The translations under genes were made by a program, and so were the position numbers. A DNA stretch of 64,000 bases from Palsa-965 sp044448685 (lineage in GTDB: Bacteria > Bacteroidota > Bacteroidia > Palsa-965), in assembly GCA_044448685.1 (NCBI GenBank), contig JBIOHC010000011.1, forward strand, positions 28,996 to 92,995, read 5' to 3'. Positions 52,942-62,571 of the stretch are shown here, one piece after another (the stretch's first letter is position 1; every line of letters starts with the position of its first letter). The notes beneath the pieces were generated by a model that was not told where the DNA came from, searched no databases, and saw nothing but the letters and a program-made list of their open reading frames with translations.

Positions 52942-53664
52942 ATGAAGAAATCATACGTATTATTTTCAGCCTTACTTTCAGGATTATTTCTGATCGGAGT
53001 ATCGGCTGATATGAAAGCCCAATCTTTCCGTAAAGGATCCTGGGTAATCAATGTCACCGAAGGAAGTACCAATTCCATGTATACCACTAATTATTCGGCT
53101 GGAGAGGTGACAGGTACCAGCGGAATAAGTAGCAGACCTGAGTTTTCAGGTAATTCCCACAACGGTGGTGCGACCATTCATCAGGATGGATGCCGGGATC
53201 CGTTTATCATTGAGTACGGTATCAGCAATCGATGGGGAATAGGTCTTACATCCGGTGCAGACTTATTCACGGTTGATCCAAATGCCATGTATGGATTCAC
53301 TACATACAAAAACCAGGTAAAAGTGGCTACGAATGAATTTACACTCAATGGCAGTTATCACCTGTTTGTAAGCCGTCACTGGGATCTTTCTGTGATGGGT
53401 TCTGTAGGCCCGGGAGGAATATTGATCAAGGGCACAGATGCGGACCGTGCCTACCAATACAAGGCAGGTGGCGGAGTGACACGTATATCGGGAGTGGCCC
53501 GTTATTATTTCAGAAAACGTTTTGGTATAGTGGGTATGGGCAGTGCCTATAAATGCGCTTTTAGCACCAAAGGAATAGCGGATAATACGGTTGGAAACGG
53601 AGTCAGCACTTCCATACATGGCTTTGCCCTGGAATTCGGATTGTGTTACCGGATCTGGAAGTAA
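52942..53664 (+). CDS. Predicted outer-membrane barrel protein, function unknown
   Basis: The protein has about 240 residues from the ATG at 52942, chosen because a signal peptide (MKKSYVLFSALLSGLFLIG to MKAQ) follows. The mature part is strand-rich (GSWVINVTEGSTNSMYTT, YGISNRWGIGLTSGADLFTV, HWDLSVMGSVGPGGILIKG, FALEFGLCYRIWK) and ends in aromatic residues typical of barrel insertion. No named family. A terminator follows at 53691. Confidence 0.75.
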   Translation: MKKSYVLFSALLSGLFLIGVSADMKAQSFRKGSWVINVTEGSTNSMYTTNYSAGEVTGTSGISSRPEFSGNSHNGGATIHQDGCRDPFIIEYGISNRWGIGLTSGADLFTVDPNAMYGFTTYKNQVKVATNEFTLNGSYHLFVSRHWDLSVMGSVGPGGILIKGTDADRAYQYKAGGGVTRISGVARYYFRKRFGIVGMGSAYKCAFSTKGIADNTVGNGVSTSIHGFALEFGLCYRIWK

Positions 53665-53690
53665 GGCAGCATTCGAATGAATGAATGCGA

Positions 53691-53717
53691 ACCCTGACAG
53701 GTATGTCAGGGTTTTTC
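53691..53717 (+). terminator. Rho-independent terminator after the barrel gene
   Basis: CCCTGACA and TGTCAGGG form an 8-bp stem with a short loop (GGTA), then TTTTT. Confidence 0.88.
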
Positions 53718-53718
53718 A

Positions 53719-53749
53719 TTTTGAAGACAAAAGGGAATGCCTAAATTTG
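53719..53749 (+). promoter_or_regulatory. Consensus promoter, almost leaderless message
   Basis: TTTTG ending at 53723, an 18-nt gap and TAAATTTG (53742-53749) give a near-perfect Bacteroidota promoter. The predicted start falls at or within a few bases of the ATG at 53755, which would make the transcript leaderless. Confidence 0.65.
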
Positions 53750-53754
53750 CGGCA

Positions 53755-54069
53755 ATGTCAAAGCTACATCCCCGGAAGCTGACCGTTTTCCTGTTCGCAG
53801 CGGTCATTATTCTATCCATTACCGATATCAAGCTGGCACATTCCCACCTTGCAAAGACATTCCACCTGTTTCGGAAAGATCACCAGAGTTATATGGTGTT
53901 TATATTCGGCATCACTTTCTGGGCCTTTGTCCTTGCCCTGCCATTAAGCACAATTCGTTTTCGGAGCCTGGTATTCCGGAAGCGGTACTTTTTATGGGTA
54001 CCGCTTCTTATGCTGGTGATGGAGCTGGCCTATTTATTCACATTTCTCTTCCGGAGCCTGTTTCATTAG
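53755..54069 (+). CDS. Small membrane protein of unknown function
   Basis: The protein has about 104 residues, taking the ATG at 53755 because the promoter's predicted start lies there; an ATG at 53737 would fall upstream of it. Three membrane segments (about 9-25, 50-68 and 78-102) make it a small integral membrane protein (VFLFAAVIILSITDI, YMVFIFGITFWAFVLALPL, VPLLMLVMELAYLFTFLF). I do not recognise it. Confidence 0.72.
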   Translation: MSKLHPRKLTVFLFAAVIILSITDIKLAHSHLAKTFHLFRKDHQSYMVFIFGITFWAFVLALPLSTIRFRSLVFRKRYFLWVPLLMLVMELAYLFTFLFRSLFH

Positions 54070-54190
54070 GAGACAAGAAACAGGATAATCTTACATACGA
54101 TAGAAACTGTTCAAAGCTGTAAGGCATACGTGCATGCCATTGCATTCCTTTGTTCCTGAAAGAGATTCCGCGAAGTTGTGGGGAAATTCT

Positions 54191-54229
54191 AAAAGAGCCT
54201 GATGCAGGAGTGCACAAGCTCTTTTTTTT
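54191..54229. terminator. Probable bidirectional terminator
   Basis: AAAAGAGC pairs with GCTCTTTT across a 19-nt loop, followed by more T residues. It separates the small membrane protein from the convergent gene starting at 54627. Confidence 0.75.
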
Positions 54230-54231
54230 GC

Positions 54232-54627
54232 TCATGAGTTGATGACCAGCAGGCTAAATGATTTGTCAAACTTATACCATTTACCATCTCCGCCTTGCCA
54301 TTTCCAGTCAGGAGTTTCAGACCAGGTTTTACCGGAGTCATTGCTCCACTGGACTTTATTGCCCATAATTTTCATCCATTTACCCAGGTGATCAAGCCAC
54401 ATATTATCCTTGGCCGGTTTCCATGCTTTTCCATCCTTACTCTGGGTAACAGTCCCCTTCTTGTCTTTTTTGTATTTGATTCCGTATTGTCCAACCCAGA
54501 TACCGGTTTTTGATTTGGACCAGGCATCTACTGTTACTGCTTCGGGTTTGGAAGCAATAAGCGGGGTTGAAAGAGGAGCCAGCATTGTGGCAAGAAGTAA
54601 GGAAGCAAACATAAAAAGCTTATTCAT
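54232..54627 (-). CDS. Small secreted protein with WxSxDGKxW repeats, function unknown
   Basis: The protein has about 131 residues from the ATG at 54627 (MNKLFMFASLL), placed so the signal peptide is complete. The mature part contains repeated tryptophan and lysine motifs (WSKSKTGIWVGQYGIKY, TVTQSKDGKAWKPAKDNMW, WSNDSGKTWSETPDWKWQGGDGKWYKF). These look like short BNR/Asp-box-like or carbohydrate-binding strands. It may bind a polymer; no enzyme residues are evident. It is downstream of the exonuclease-GIY-YIG gene on the same strand. Confidence 0.72.
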   Translation of the reverse strand: MNKLFMFASLLLATMLAPLSTPLIASKPEAVTVDAWSKSKTGIWVGQYGIKYKKDKKGTVTQSKDGKAWKPAKDNMWLDHLGKWMKIMGNKVQWSNDSGKTWSETPDWKWQGGDGKWYKFDKSFSLLVINS

Positions 54628-54658
54628 TGTATCTGTCTTTTTTGGTTCAGACTCAAAA

Positions 54659-56059
54659 TTACACAATGTCTTTCCTCTTTGCAAGCGATTTAAGCGTAAG
54701 GTATTTATAAGATTGCTTTCCTTTCATCCATCCTCTTACGAGATCATCCGTATCGGGATAATAAATGGCACGTTTGACAATACTTTTTAATTCATCTGCA
54801 TCCTGGAATGCTTCAGACCTGTCTGCATATGCATAACCTGCATAGTGCCCCTCTTCAACCAGGATAATACTTTGTTCGTCCCTATGTCTTCCCCGGTCAA
54901 TAATAATAAAGTCCGTATCAGGAAATATATACTGTTCCAGAATCAATGCAGCTCTTTTATTATATGATTCCGGAGCTTCATCTCCGTTACATATCCCCCG
55001 GCATTTCTGTATCTGGTTGTTGAAACAAACCGAGTCTTCCGGGGTCAGGCCGCAATAACGAAGACATAGTGCATGATCCTCAATCCAGGAGTCCAGCCGT
55101 TCACGTGCTGTTGCATAAGTGACAAACGAAAGCAGGGCATTTTCAGATTCTCCTGTGGGAAGAATTTTGAAACAGATTATTCCCTGTTCATTCTTAAACC
55201 AGTCTATACAATGTGTAAACGTGGATGCTTTTCTCATCCTGTTATAAACAGGCTTGTGTCTTTTGATTTCTTCCGCTTCACGCAGTAAGGCAATAAGCTC
55301 ACTCCCGCAACGTTCAAAATCCACATCCTGCATATCATACAGCATTTTCAATCCCTTTTTTTCGCGGGTGTTAAAATGACTTTGTGCCCTGCTGTACATA
55401 TTCTTGCTCTTACCGATATAGATGATATGACCATCCTTGTCCATAAAATAATAAACACCGCATTCTTCCGGCAGTTTGTCGAGTACATATTGCTTTATCT
55501 TGTCAACCTTGCGTGCCATGAGTTCGGCAGCACCCAGGTTTTTATACTGAGGGTGCATGCTTTTAAGCTGGAGCAGCAAGTCAAGAAGCTGTGCTGTGGC
55601 CACTGCGTCGCCTTCGGCCCTGTGCCGGGCATTATTTTCAATGCCAAGAGATGAACACAAACGGCCCAGACTGTAAGAAATCTTACCCGGAAGGAGTTTC
55701 CTGCTCAGACGTACTGTACAAAGCGTTTCTCTTTTGTACTTATAACCCAGTGCCAGGAATTCTGCCTTGACAAAACTATAATCGAAAGCGACATTATGCC
55801 CTACAAAAATGCGGTCTTCCGTAAAATCCAGGATGTTCTTTGCTACCTCATGAAACCGGGGTGCATTGGCAACCATTTCATTGGTGATACCGCTAAGCCG
55901 GGTGAAAAAAGTTCCTATTTCACATTCAGGATTGATCAATGTGGAGAATTTGTCCACTACCTGTAAACCATCATGAAGCAGGATACAGATTTCAATAATC
56001 CGCCCCCGGTGATATTCATACTGACCCCCGCAGGTTTCAATGTCAACAATGGCGAACAT
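54659..56059 (-). CDS. DEDDh exonuclease fused to a GIY-YIG (UvrC-like) endonuclease
   Basis: The protein has 466 residues. The first 170 are a DnaQ/epsilon-type 3'-5' exonuclease with DIET-type start (FAIVDIETCGG), FVGHNVAFDYSFVKAEF and HRAEGDAVAT, covering the catalytic acids and histidine. The next part (about 195-275) is a GIY-YIG nuclease (ECGVYYFMDKDGHIIYIGKSKNMYSRAQSH). A UvrC-like cysteine region (QIQKCRGICNG) follows. This arrangement is known in Bacteroidota and resembles Cho, a UvrC homologue used in nucleotide excision repair. It is the only DNA repair gene in the window. Confidence 0.93.
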   Translation of the reverse strand: MFAIVDIETCGGQYEYHRGRIIEICILLHDGLQVVDKFSTLINPECEIGTFFTRLSGITNEMVANAPRFHEVAKNILDFTEDRIFVGHNVAFDYSFVKAEFLALGYKYKRETLCTVRLSRKLLPGKISYSLGRLCSSLGIENNARHRAEGDAVATAQLLDLLLQLKSMHPQYKNLGAAELMARKVDKIKQYVLDKLPEECGVYYFMDKDGHIIYIGKSKNMYSRAQSHFNTREKKGLKMLYDMQDVDFERCGSELIALLREAEEIKRHKPVYNRMRKASTFTHCIDWFKNEQGIICFKILPTGESENALLSFVTYATARERLDSWIEDHALCLRYCGLTPEDSVCFNNQIQKCRGICNGDEAPESYNKRAALILEQYIFPDTDFIIIDRGRHRDEQSIILVEEGHYAGYAYADRSEAFQDADELKSIVKRAIYYPDTDDLVRGWMKGKQSYKYLTLKSLAKRKDIV

Positions 56060-56066
56060 GACTGGA

Positions 56067-56120
56067 TTAAGATTTAGGATTAAGGATTTGGGATTTAGGA
56101 CTTAGGATTGGGATTTGTAT
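56067..56120. repeat. Short degenerate repeat of GGATTTAGGATT type
   Basis: The stretch repeats GATTTAGGATT, AAGGATTTGGG, ATTTAGGACTTAGGATTGGGATTTG just upstream of the exonuclease start. The period is about 6-7 bp. It may be a small low-complexity tract in the 5' leader of that gene. Confidence 0.55.
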
Positions 56121-56274
56121 GAAGTGGAAGATAAATTTACAAATTAGAAATTAATTCTGTTCAGGTAGTATTGGCTTAATCTTGTCAGATTCCTGAGCCG
56201 CTTTATAATGAGCAAGCTCATATATTGAATAGAATATTTCGTAATTTCGGGCTATATCCATGCAAAATTGCCCA

Positions 56275-56292
56275 TGTGTCACGGTTGACACA
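56275..56292. promoter_or_regulatory. Perfect 18-bp palindrome, likely Crp/Fnr-type operator
   Basis: TGTGTCA, CGGT, TGACACA is a perfect inverted repeat with 7-bp arms and a 4-nt spacer. The 4-nt spacer and the TGTCA half-site are like FNR/Crp boxes. It lies 65-82 bp before the ATG of the receiver-Crp regulator, so that protein may bind it and regulate itself. Confidence 0.7.
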
Positions 56293-56356
56293 ATACCAGT
56301 TTGCAAATATCGTCGACGAAAGGATATATCGAAACGCTTAACAGAGCTTAAATACC

Positions 56357-57415
56357 ATGAGCAAGAAAATTCTCTTAATAGAAGACAATAAAGAAATGCG
56401 GGAAAATACCGCTGAAATACTGGAGCTTTCCAATTTTACCGTTGTAACGGCCAGCAATGGTAAAGAAGGGGTTGAAAAAGCCCAGCAGGAACATCCGGAT
56501 CTGATCATATGTGATATCATGATGCCTGTACTGGATGGATATGGAGTCTTGCATATGCTTGCCAAGAATGAAAAAACGGCCGGAATCCCGTTCATATTTC
56601 TGACAGCCAAGGCAGAACGTAACGACCTGAGAAAAGGAATGGAAATGGGGGCTGATGATTATGTAACCAAACCCTTTGATGATATAGAGCTGTTAAACGC
56701 GGTAGAGGGGCGTTTCCGTAAACTTGAATTGCTGAAGAAGGAATTTACCAAGGATTTGCAGGGGTTAAATGAATTCATGCAGGAAATAGGAGGAGTGGAC
56801 CCATTGAAGAAGCTTTCCGAAGATCAGGATATACGCATGTTCAGGAAGAGGGAGACAATTTATTCGGAAGAGCATTATCCAAGAGGTTTGTATTTTGTTG
56901 TGAAGGGGAAGGTCAAAACTTACAGGACCAACGAGTTGGGCAAGGAGTTTATTACAGGATTGTATAAGGAAGGAGACTTTTTTGGGCATCTGGCCTTGCT
57001 TGAAGAATGCAAATACAATGATGAAGCGATGGCTCTTGAAGATGCAGAAGTGTGCATGATACCCAAGGAAAGTTTTTTCAACCTGGTATATAAAAATGCT
57101 GAAGTGTCCAGGAAATTTATTCGTATGCTTTCCGGAAACCTTCAGGAAAAAGAGGAACAACTGGTTAAACTGGCATATAATTCAGTACGTAAGCGGGTAT
57201 CAGAAGCATTGGTGACCCTGTATAACAGGTATCGTAAGGATGAAGTACTGTTCAGTATGCAGATATCCAGAGAAGACCTCGCGAACCTTGCAGGAACGGC
57301 CCCTGAAACAGCTATCCGTACACTCAGCGACCTGAAAGAAGAAAAGCTTATTGAAATAAAAGGAAGTTTTATCAGCGTCCTTGATTATGATAAACTTTGT
57401 AAAGTCAGAAACTGA
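56357..57415 (+). CDS. Receiver domain fused to a Crp/Fnr-type regulator
   Basis: The protein has 352 residues. The receiver domain (1-125) has acidic residues near 10, phospho-acceptor Asp53 (ICDIMMPV), Thr83 and Lys105 (TKPFDD). A cyclic-nucleotide-binding domain spans about 148-265 (GLYFVVKGKVKTY, EGDFFGHLALLEE) and a Crp helix-turn-helix lies at the end (SREDLANLAGTAPETAIRTLSDLKEEKLIEIKG). The phosphorylation and effector-binding inputs may be combined to control DNA binding. The cNMP pocket arginine and serine are not recognisable in the right place, so the effector may not be cAMP. A palindromic box upstream suggests autoregulation. No kinase gene is adjacent. Confidence 0.93.
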   Translation: MSKKILLIEDNKEMRENTAEILELSNFTVVTASNGKEGVEKAQQEHPDLIICDIMMPVLDGYGVLHMLAKNEKTAGIPFIFLTAKAERNDLRKGMEMGADDYVTKPFDDIELLNAVEGRFRKLELLKKEFTKDLQGLNEFMQEIGGVDPLKKLSEDQDIRMFRKRETIYSEEHYPRGLYFVVKGKVKTYRTNELGKEFITGLYKEGDFFGHLALLEECKYNDEAMALEDAEVCMIPKESFFNLVYKNAEVSRKFIRMLSGNLQEKEEQLVKLAYNSVRKRVSEALVTLYNRYRKDEVLFSMQISREDLANLAGTAPETAIRTLSDLKEEKLIEIKGSFISVLDYDKLCKVRN

Positions 57416-57807
57416 GTTTTGCCTCTTTTTATGTCAGTTTGAGGGATATTATCAATATTAAATTCTAGTTCAGGTCGAAATCTTAGTTCAAATACCCTTG
57501 GATTCAGGGCAATATTCAATATATTGTTCTGATTATCAGATTCGTGCATTTATTTATTGTATCTCATTTTCCCTCCCGGAACCTCCCGATTCCTTAAAAT
57601 AAGCTGATAAAGGTCAGGAACCATTAAGAGAAATCAATTCTTTCACTTATATTTGGTTTAGAGATAGTTCAACTTTTATCCGCTCTAACAGTCTGAATAT
57701 TTACTGATTGCATAAATGAAACTGCATACTTCATGCTGTCTTCATTTTTTAAACCCGTTCACACCGGGAAACATTATTACAGGTACACACACGCGTAAAA
57801 TGTAGAC
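57416..57807. other. Gene-free interval upstream of the SprB giant
   Basis: Nothing protein-like is visible on either strand. A TATATTTG at 57648-57655 matches the -7 consensus and would give a leader of about 150 nt for the gene at 57808. No -33 element is clear. Confidence 0.5.
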
Positions 57808-60800
57808 ATGTATAAAAAATTACTCTTCCCCGTCCTTGGTCTTACATTCCTTGTTCAATCAGGATTTGCCCAACTTAACAGCCAGTATAATTTCTTCAAA
57901 GGTGACACTTTGCAAGGGTTTGATGTGCAGTCCGCCTTTAATGATGCCCTGATACTTTCCAGGTATCATAACCTGTCCGACAAGGAAATGACATTACAGG
58001 TTTACAATGCAGAACGCCGTTTTGTTAAAGCAAAATATTCGAATCCCTCACAGACTTCAGCTACACCCAGAAAGCCAATAACCTGGATTCCTTCAACAAC
58101 CAATGCAGCTTGTAACAATGCAGATTTTGAAGCAGGTACATTTGCCAACTGGACAGGTGCCAAGGGATATAATACAAACTCCACTACGGCATTAACAGTT
58201 GCTGCTGCCGGTATTTTTACATCCGGAGTTAATTCCGCCGAAACTTCCTGCTCCTATCACACCCTTGTCAATACAGGCACCGACCCTTATTCCGGTTTAC
58301 CGATGGTAGATCCCGGTGGAGGAACCTGGGCATGCCGTTTGGGTGGAGAAGATCTGAACCTTAATTCCACATTCTGTACACCGGCCGACGGAAATGTGCT
58401 GGATGCTTATTCCAGCGGAGAAACCATCCAAACCAGTTTTGTTGTTTCTGCAGCCAACGCCATGTTTACGTATAACTACTCCGTATTGCTGGATGCTGCT
58501 CCGCACAATCCGGGTGAGATGCCTTATTTCAGGGCTGAGGTACTCGATGCCGGCGGAAACCCGCTTCCCTGCCTTCAATATTATATACAGTCAGCAACTG
58601 GAAGTGCTCCTGCCGGATTCCTTACTTCCGGTACAACGAATGCCTATACGCTCGATAATATGTATTACTGTCCATGGACGAGCAATGCTTTAAACCTGAC
58701 AGCCTATATAGGATCTACTCTCACTGTTCGGTTTACTGCTGCCGGTTGTATTTACGGAGGTCATGCCGGTTGGGCCTATGTTGACTGCCGTTGCAGTCCG
58801 GTGCAAATGCTATCCACAACACCGGATGTATGTCTGGGCGGTACTATTACGCTCACTGCTCCCGGAGCAGGCGGAACCGGTACTTATGCCTGGAACACCA
58901 TGCCAACAGGAACTGCTGGTATAGTGGGTTCTACTACCGGACAAAGTGTTACTATCAATGCCAATGGAACTTATCAGATTACGGTTACACAAGGACCGGG
59001 TTGTACCTATACAATAGATACAACGCTAACCTTCTACCCATTGCCCGTCCCTACTGCAACATCAACAAATGCAACCTGTACTCCCGGTCATGATGGTACT
59101 GCATCCGTAACTGTAACAGGAGGAAATACTCCTTACACCTATAACTGGAGCCCTGCTCCGGGTGGGGGACAAGGCACAGCGAATGCCACCGGCTTAAATG
59201 CCGGCACATATACGTGCACTGTTACGACAACCAATGGCTGTACAGCGAGTACGACTGTTACCATTACTACTCCTTCGGGCCCGGCTTCAACTCCGGCAAC
59301 GACTCCTGTAAAATGTTTTGGAGGCAGTGATGGTACTGCTACAGCCAATGTAACGGGAGGTACTGCACCTTATACGTATTCTTGGGCTCCTGCGGCTACC
59401 GGTACTGCGGCTACTTCTACCGGACTTCCTGCCGGTACCTATACCTGTACTATTAAAGATAATAACGGTTGTGTACTGACCCAGGCGGTGACTGTTACAC
59501 AGCCAACCGTATTGGCTGCCACCAATACCCAGATCAATGTACTTTGTAACGGTGGTAACAATGGTTCTATAAGTGTAACACCTACAGGTGGAACCACACC
59601 CTATACTTATTCATGGAATCCTGCTCCGGCAGCAGGTACCGGAGCAACTGCCGGTACGCTTACAGCGGGAACCTATACCTGTACTATTACGGATGCGAAC
59701 GGTTGCATTACAACTTCCATAGCAACCATTACACAACCTGCACCACTTACTTCTACAACATCCAATACTCCGTCTACTTGCGGAGGTTCAAACGGATCGG
59801 CTACTGTAACACCGGCTGGTGGCACAGGAGCTTATACCTATGCCTGGGCTCCGGCTCCTGCTGCCGGTACTGCGGCCACTGCAAGCAATCTTTCAGCAGG
59901 AACCTATACCTGCACGGTTACGGATGCAAACGGATGTGTTATCAAACCGACTGTCGTAGTTACCACCACAGGAGGCCCTACAACAACAATGGGACCTGCC
60001 ACCAATGTGACCTGTTTCGGTCTCTGCAACGGATCTCTTACTGCAACTGCAACCGGAGGAACTGCTCCTTTAACCTATTCCTGGAGCCCGGCCCCCGGAG
60101 CAGGTCAGGGAACGCTCACAGCTTCCAGCCTTTGTCCGGGTACCTATACCATGTCTACCACTGACAGTCATGGTTGTGTCACATCTGCAACAGGTACCAT
60201 TACCCAGCCAACAGCAATTGTGGTGACACTTACTTCTACAAATGTGAGTTGTTTCGGCGGTAATAACGGAACTGCAAGTGCAACGGTCAGCGGAGGCACA
60301 CCGGCTTATACCTATACCTGGGCTCCGGTTCCGGGAGCCGGTCAGGGTACCCTGAATGCGACAACGCTTACTGCTGCAACCTATACATTTACAGTAACCG
60401 ATGCAAGTGGTTGTACACAAACCGGTACCACAACAGTTACACAGCCTGCGGCACTTACCATGACAGCTGCAGGTATTAATGCTACCTGTAACGGAGTTTG
60501 CAATGGCCAGGTGATCTGTATACCGGCCGGAGGAACGCCTGCTTATACCTATTCATGGAGTCCCGGAATAACATGTGCTTCTGCCAGCTGTAATAATATT
60601 TGTCCCGGTACTTACACATCTAATGTAACAGATTCCAAAGGCTGTACTATAACGGCCACTGCAACGGTGACAGAGCCAACACCGATTGTTCTGACGATGT
60701 TCCCGAAAGCTGCACATTGTAACCATCCTGACGGGGCTGACTCTGTGTTCGCTTCCGGCGGAACCCCCGGCTATACGTATACCTGGAAACCAAGTTCTCC

Positions 60801-62415
60801 TGTAGTTACAACACCGGGTATTCATAATATTCCTACGGGCAATTATTGTGTTTTGATTCATGATTCACAAGGTTGTGCAGATTCCATTTGCAATGTGGTT
60901 CCTAACCTGCCGGGTGTGAATATAACCGTTACTTCTACAACGAATGTGAATTGTTTCGGAGGCAATGACGGCTCAGCCACTGTTGCAGGTTCAAGCGGAA
61001 CATTACCTTATACCTTTTCCTGGAGCCCTTTACCGGCTACAGGAACAGCAACTACAGCCAATAACCTGACTGCAGGAACTTATACGGCCTATATTCAGGA
61101 TTCGGCTCATTGCCCCAGTCAGGTAACCTTTACCATTACCCAACCGCCACCACTTACCCTTACTGCAATGCCACCGGTAACTATTTGCATAGGGCAGTGT
61201 ACCCCATTGACTGCAACAGCAGGAGGCGGAAGTCCGGCTTATACCTATTCCTGGACCTTGAACGGAACACCTGTCACTTCACCTGTGTGTCCGATTGTGA
61301 CCACTACATACACGGTTACCTGTACAGATTCACATGGTTGTGTTGGTGCACCTGCTACAGTAGTGATAACAGTATATCCGCCTTTGGAAGTTACGCTTAC
61401 CCCTGGCAAATCGGTTTGTCCGAACGGGTGTGATACGCTTCATGCAACAGCCACAGGAGGTAATGGAAACTATTCATATGCATGGCAGCCTGCAGCGGGT
61501 TTGAGCAGTACGATTGTTCAGAATCCGGTTGCCTGTCCTGCAGGAACTACTACCTATACCTGTATTGTTTCAGACAATTGCGGTACGCCAACAGATTCGG
61601 CTGCTGTAACCGTAACGATTTATCCTGCACCGGTTGTTACCTTCACGAGTGCGGATACTGTTACCTGCGCTCCTATGTGTGCCAGTTTTGTCGGAGCTTC
61701 CAACCCACCTTGTGCAAGCGCGGTATGGCAGTTTGGTGATGGTTCAACAGCTACGGGTTGTAATACAGCCAGACATTGTTATGCCACAGCGGGTACCTAT
61801 ACTGTAACATATAGCGTGATTGATATTCACGGCTGCCCCGGCTCATTGTCAATTCCGAATTTTATCAATGCACTTCCCCGTCCTGAAGCAGCATTCACTG
61901 CTAATCCGAATCCGGCAACAATACTCAATCCGACTATTTATTTTACCGATCAAAGTACAAATGCGTTTACGTGGGCCTGGACTTTTGGTGATAAAACAGA
62001 TTCTGTTTCTTCCCAGACAAATCCTTTCCATACATATCTGGATACAGGCTGTTATAATGTATTGCTGATCGTAACTTCAGCCAATGGCTGTACAGATTCG
62101 ATAATGAATCCCGTCTGCATACAACCCGATTTCACCTTCTATGCACCGAATACGTTCACTCCGAACGGAGATGGTAAAAATGATGTCTGGAGCCCCAAAG
62201 GCATTGGGATTGATCCCAACCATTATGATTTGATGATGTTCGACAGGTGGGGCAATCTGATGTTCGAGACCCATACCTGGGGTGAAGGCTGGGATGGAAG
62301 AGCCAACGGAGGCTCCGACATTGCCCAGATTGACACCTATGTTTGGAAGGTTAAACTCCTCGATTTCAGGGGGAATAAGCACCAATATGAAGGCCACTGT
62401 AATATTATCAAGTGA
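57808..62415 (+). CDS. Giant SprB-repeat surface protein with gliding-motility-type C-terminal domain
   Basis: The protein has 1535 residues and a signal peptide. An N-terminal domain of about 300 residues (NNADFEAGTFANWTGA, CSYHTLVNTGTDPYSGLP) resembles a jelly-roll adhesin module. An Ig-like strand domain follows, then nine SprB repeats (about 411-1130, TxVxCFGxxxGxxxxTxxGGTxPYTYSWxPAP), two Ig-like repeats, and two PKD domains (about 1275-1430, WQFGDGS, WTFGDKTD). The end is the CHU_C/gliding motility-associated domain (FYAPNTFTPNGDGKNDVW to YEGHCNIIK), a type B T9SS signal. It should be a surface adhesin, perhaps mobile. It is paralogous to the next gene. Confidence 0.93.
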   Translation: MYKKLLFPVLGLTFLVQSGFAQLNSQYNFFKGDTLQGFDVQSAFNDALILSRYHNLSDKEMTLQVYNAERRFVKAKYSNPSQTSATPRKPITWIPSTTNAACNNADFEAGTFANWTGAKGYNTNSTTALTVAAAGIFTSGVNSAETSCSYHTLVNTGTDPYSGLPMVDPGGGTWACRLGGEDLNLNSTFCTPADGNVLDAYSSGETIQTSFVVSAANAMFTYNYSVLLDAAPHNPGEMPYFRAEVLDAGGNPLPCLQYYIQSATGSAPAGFLTSGTTNAYTLDNMYYCPWTSNALNLTAYIGSTLTVRFTAAGCIYGGHAGWAYVDCRCSPVQMLSTTPDVCLGGTITLTAPGAGGTGTYAWNTMPTGTAGIVGSTTGQSVTINANGTYQITVTQGPGCTYTIDTTLTFYPLPVPTATSTNATCTPGHDGTASVTVTGGNTPYTYNWSPAPGGGQGTANATGLNAGTYTCTVTTTNGCTASTTVTITTPSGPASTPATTPVKCFGGSDGTATANVTGGTAPYTYSWAPAATGTAATSTGLPAGTYTCTIKDNNGCVLTQAVTVTQPTVLAATNTQINVLCNGGNNGSISVTPTGGTTPYTYSWNPAPAAGTGATAGTLTAGTYTCTITDANGCITTSIATITQPAPLTSTTSNTPSTCGGSNGSATVTPAGGTGAYTYAWAPAPAAGTAATASNLSAGTYTCTVTDANGCVIKPTVVVTTTGGPTTTMGPATNVTCFGLCNGSLTATATGGTAPLTYSWSPAPGAGQGTLTASSLCPGTYTMSTTDSHGCVTSATGTITQPTAIVVTLTSTNVSCFGGNNGTASATVSGGTPAYTYTWAPVPGAGQGTLNATTLTAATYTFTVTDASGCTQTGTTTVTQPAALTMTAAGINATCNGVCNGQVICIPAGGTPAYTYSWSPGITCASASCNNICPGTYTSNVTDSKGCTITATATVTEPTPIVLTMFPKAAHCNHPDGADSVFASGGTPGYTYTWKPSSPVVTTPGIHNIPTGNYCVLIHDSQGCADSICNVVPNLPGVNITVTSTTNVNCFGGNDGSATVAGSSGTLPYTFSWSPLPATGTATTANNLTAGTYTAYIQDSAHCPSQVTFTITQPPPLTLTAMPPVTICIGQCTPLTATAGGGSPAYTYSWTLNGTPVTSPVCPIVTTTYTVTCTDSHGCVGAPATVVITVYPPLEVTLTPGKSVCPNGCDTLHATATGGNGNYSYAWQPAAGLSSTIVQNPVACPAGTTTYTCIVSDNCGTPTDSAAVTVTIYPAPVVTFTSADTVTCAPMCASFVGASNPPCASAVWQFGDGSTATGCNTARHCYATAGTYTVTYSVIDIHGCPGSLSIPNFINALPRPEAAFTANPNPATILNPTIYFTDQSTNAFTWAWTFGDKTDSVSSQTNPFHTYLDTGCYNVLLIVTSANGCTDSIMNPVCIQPDFTFYAPNTFTPNGDGKNDVWSPKGIGIDPNHYDLMMFDRWGNLMFETHTWGEGWDGRANGGSDIAQIDTYVWKVKLLDFRGNKHQYEGHCNIIK

Positions 62416-62442
62416 TATTTGCCGCATTACCAGAATGTGAAT

Positions 62443-62477
62443 AGGAGCACAGACTTCCCTTTATTAGCGCTCCTTTT
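62443..62477 (+). terminator. Weak candidate terminator after the SprB giant
   Basis: AGGAGC and GCTCCT form a 6-bp stem with a 20-nt loop, followed by TTT. It is marginal. Confidence 0.4.
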
Positions 62478-62571
62478 GGTAAATTAGTACTCTATATCGG
62501 TTTTCCGTTCAGCATAGGGAACTCTGTTTCTTGCCATATTTCCTGCGAACGAACGTTCAAAAACAACACAC

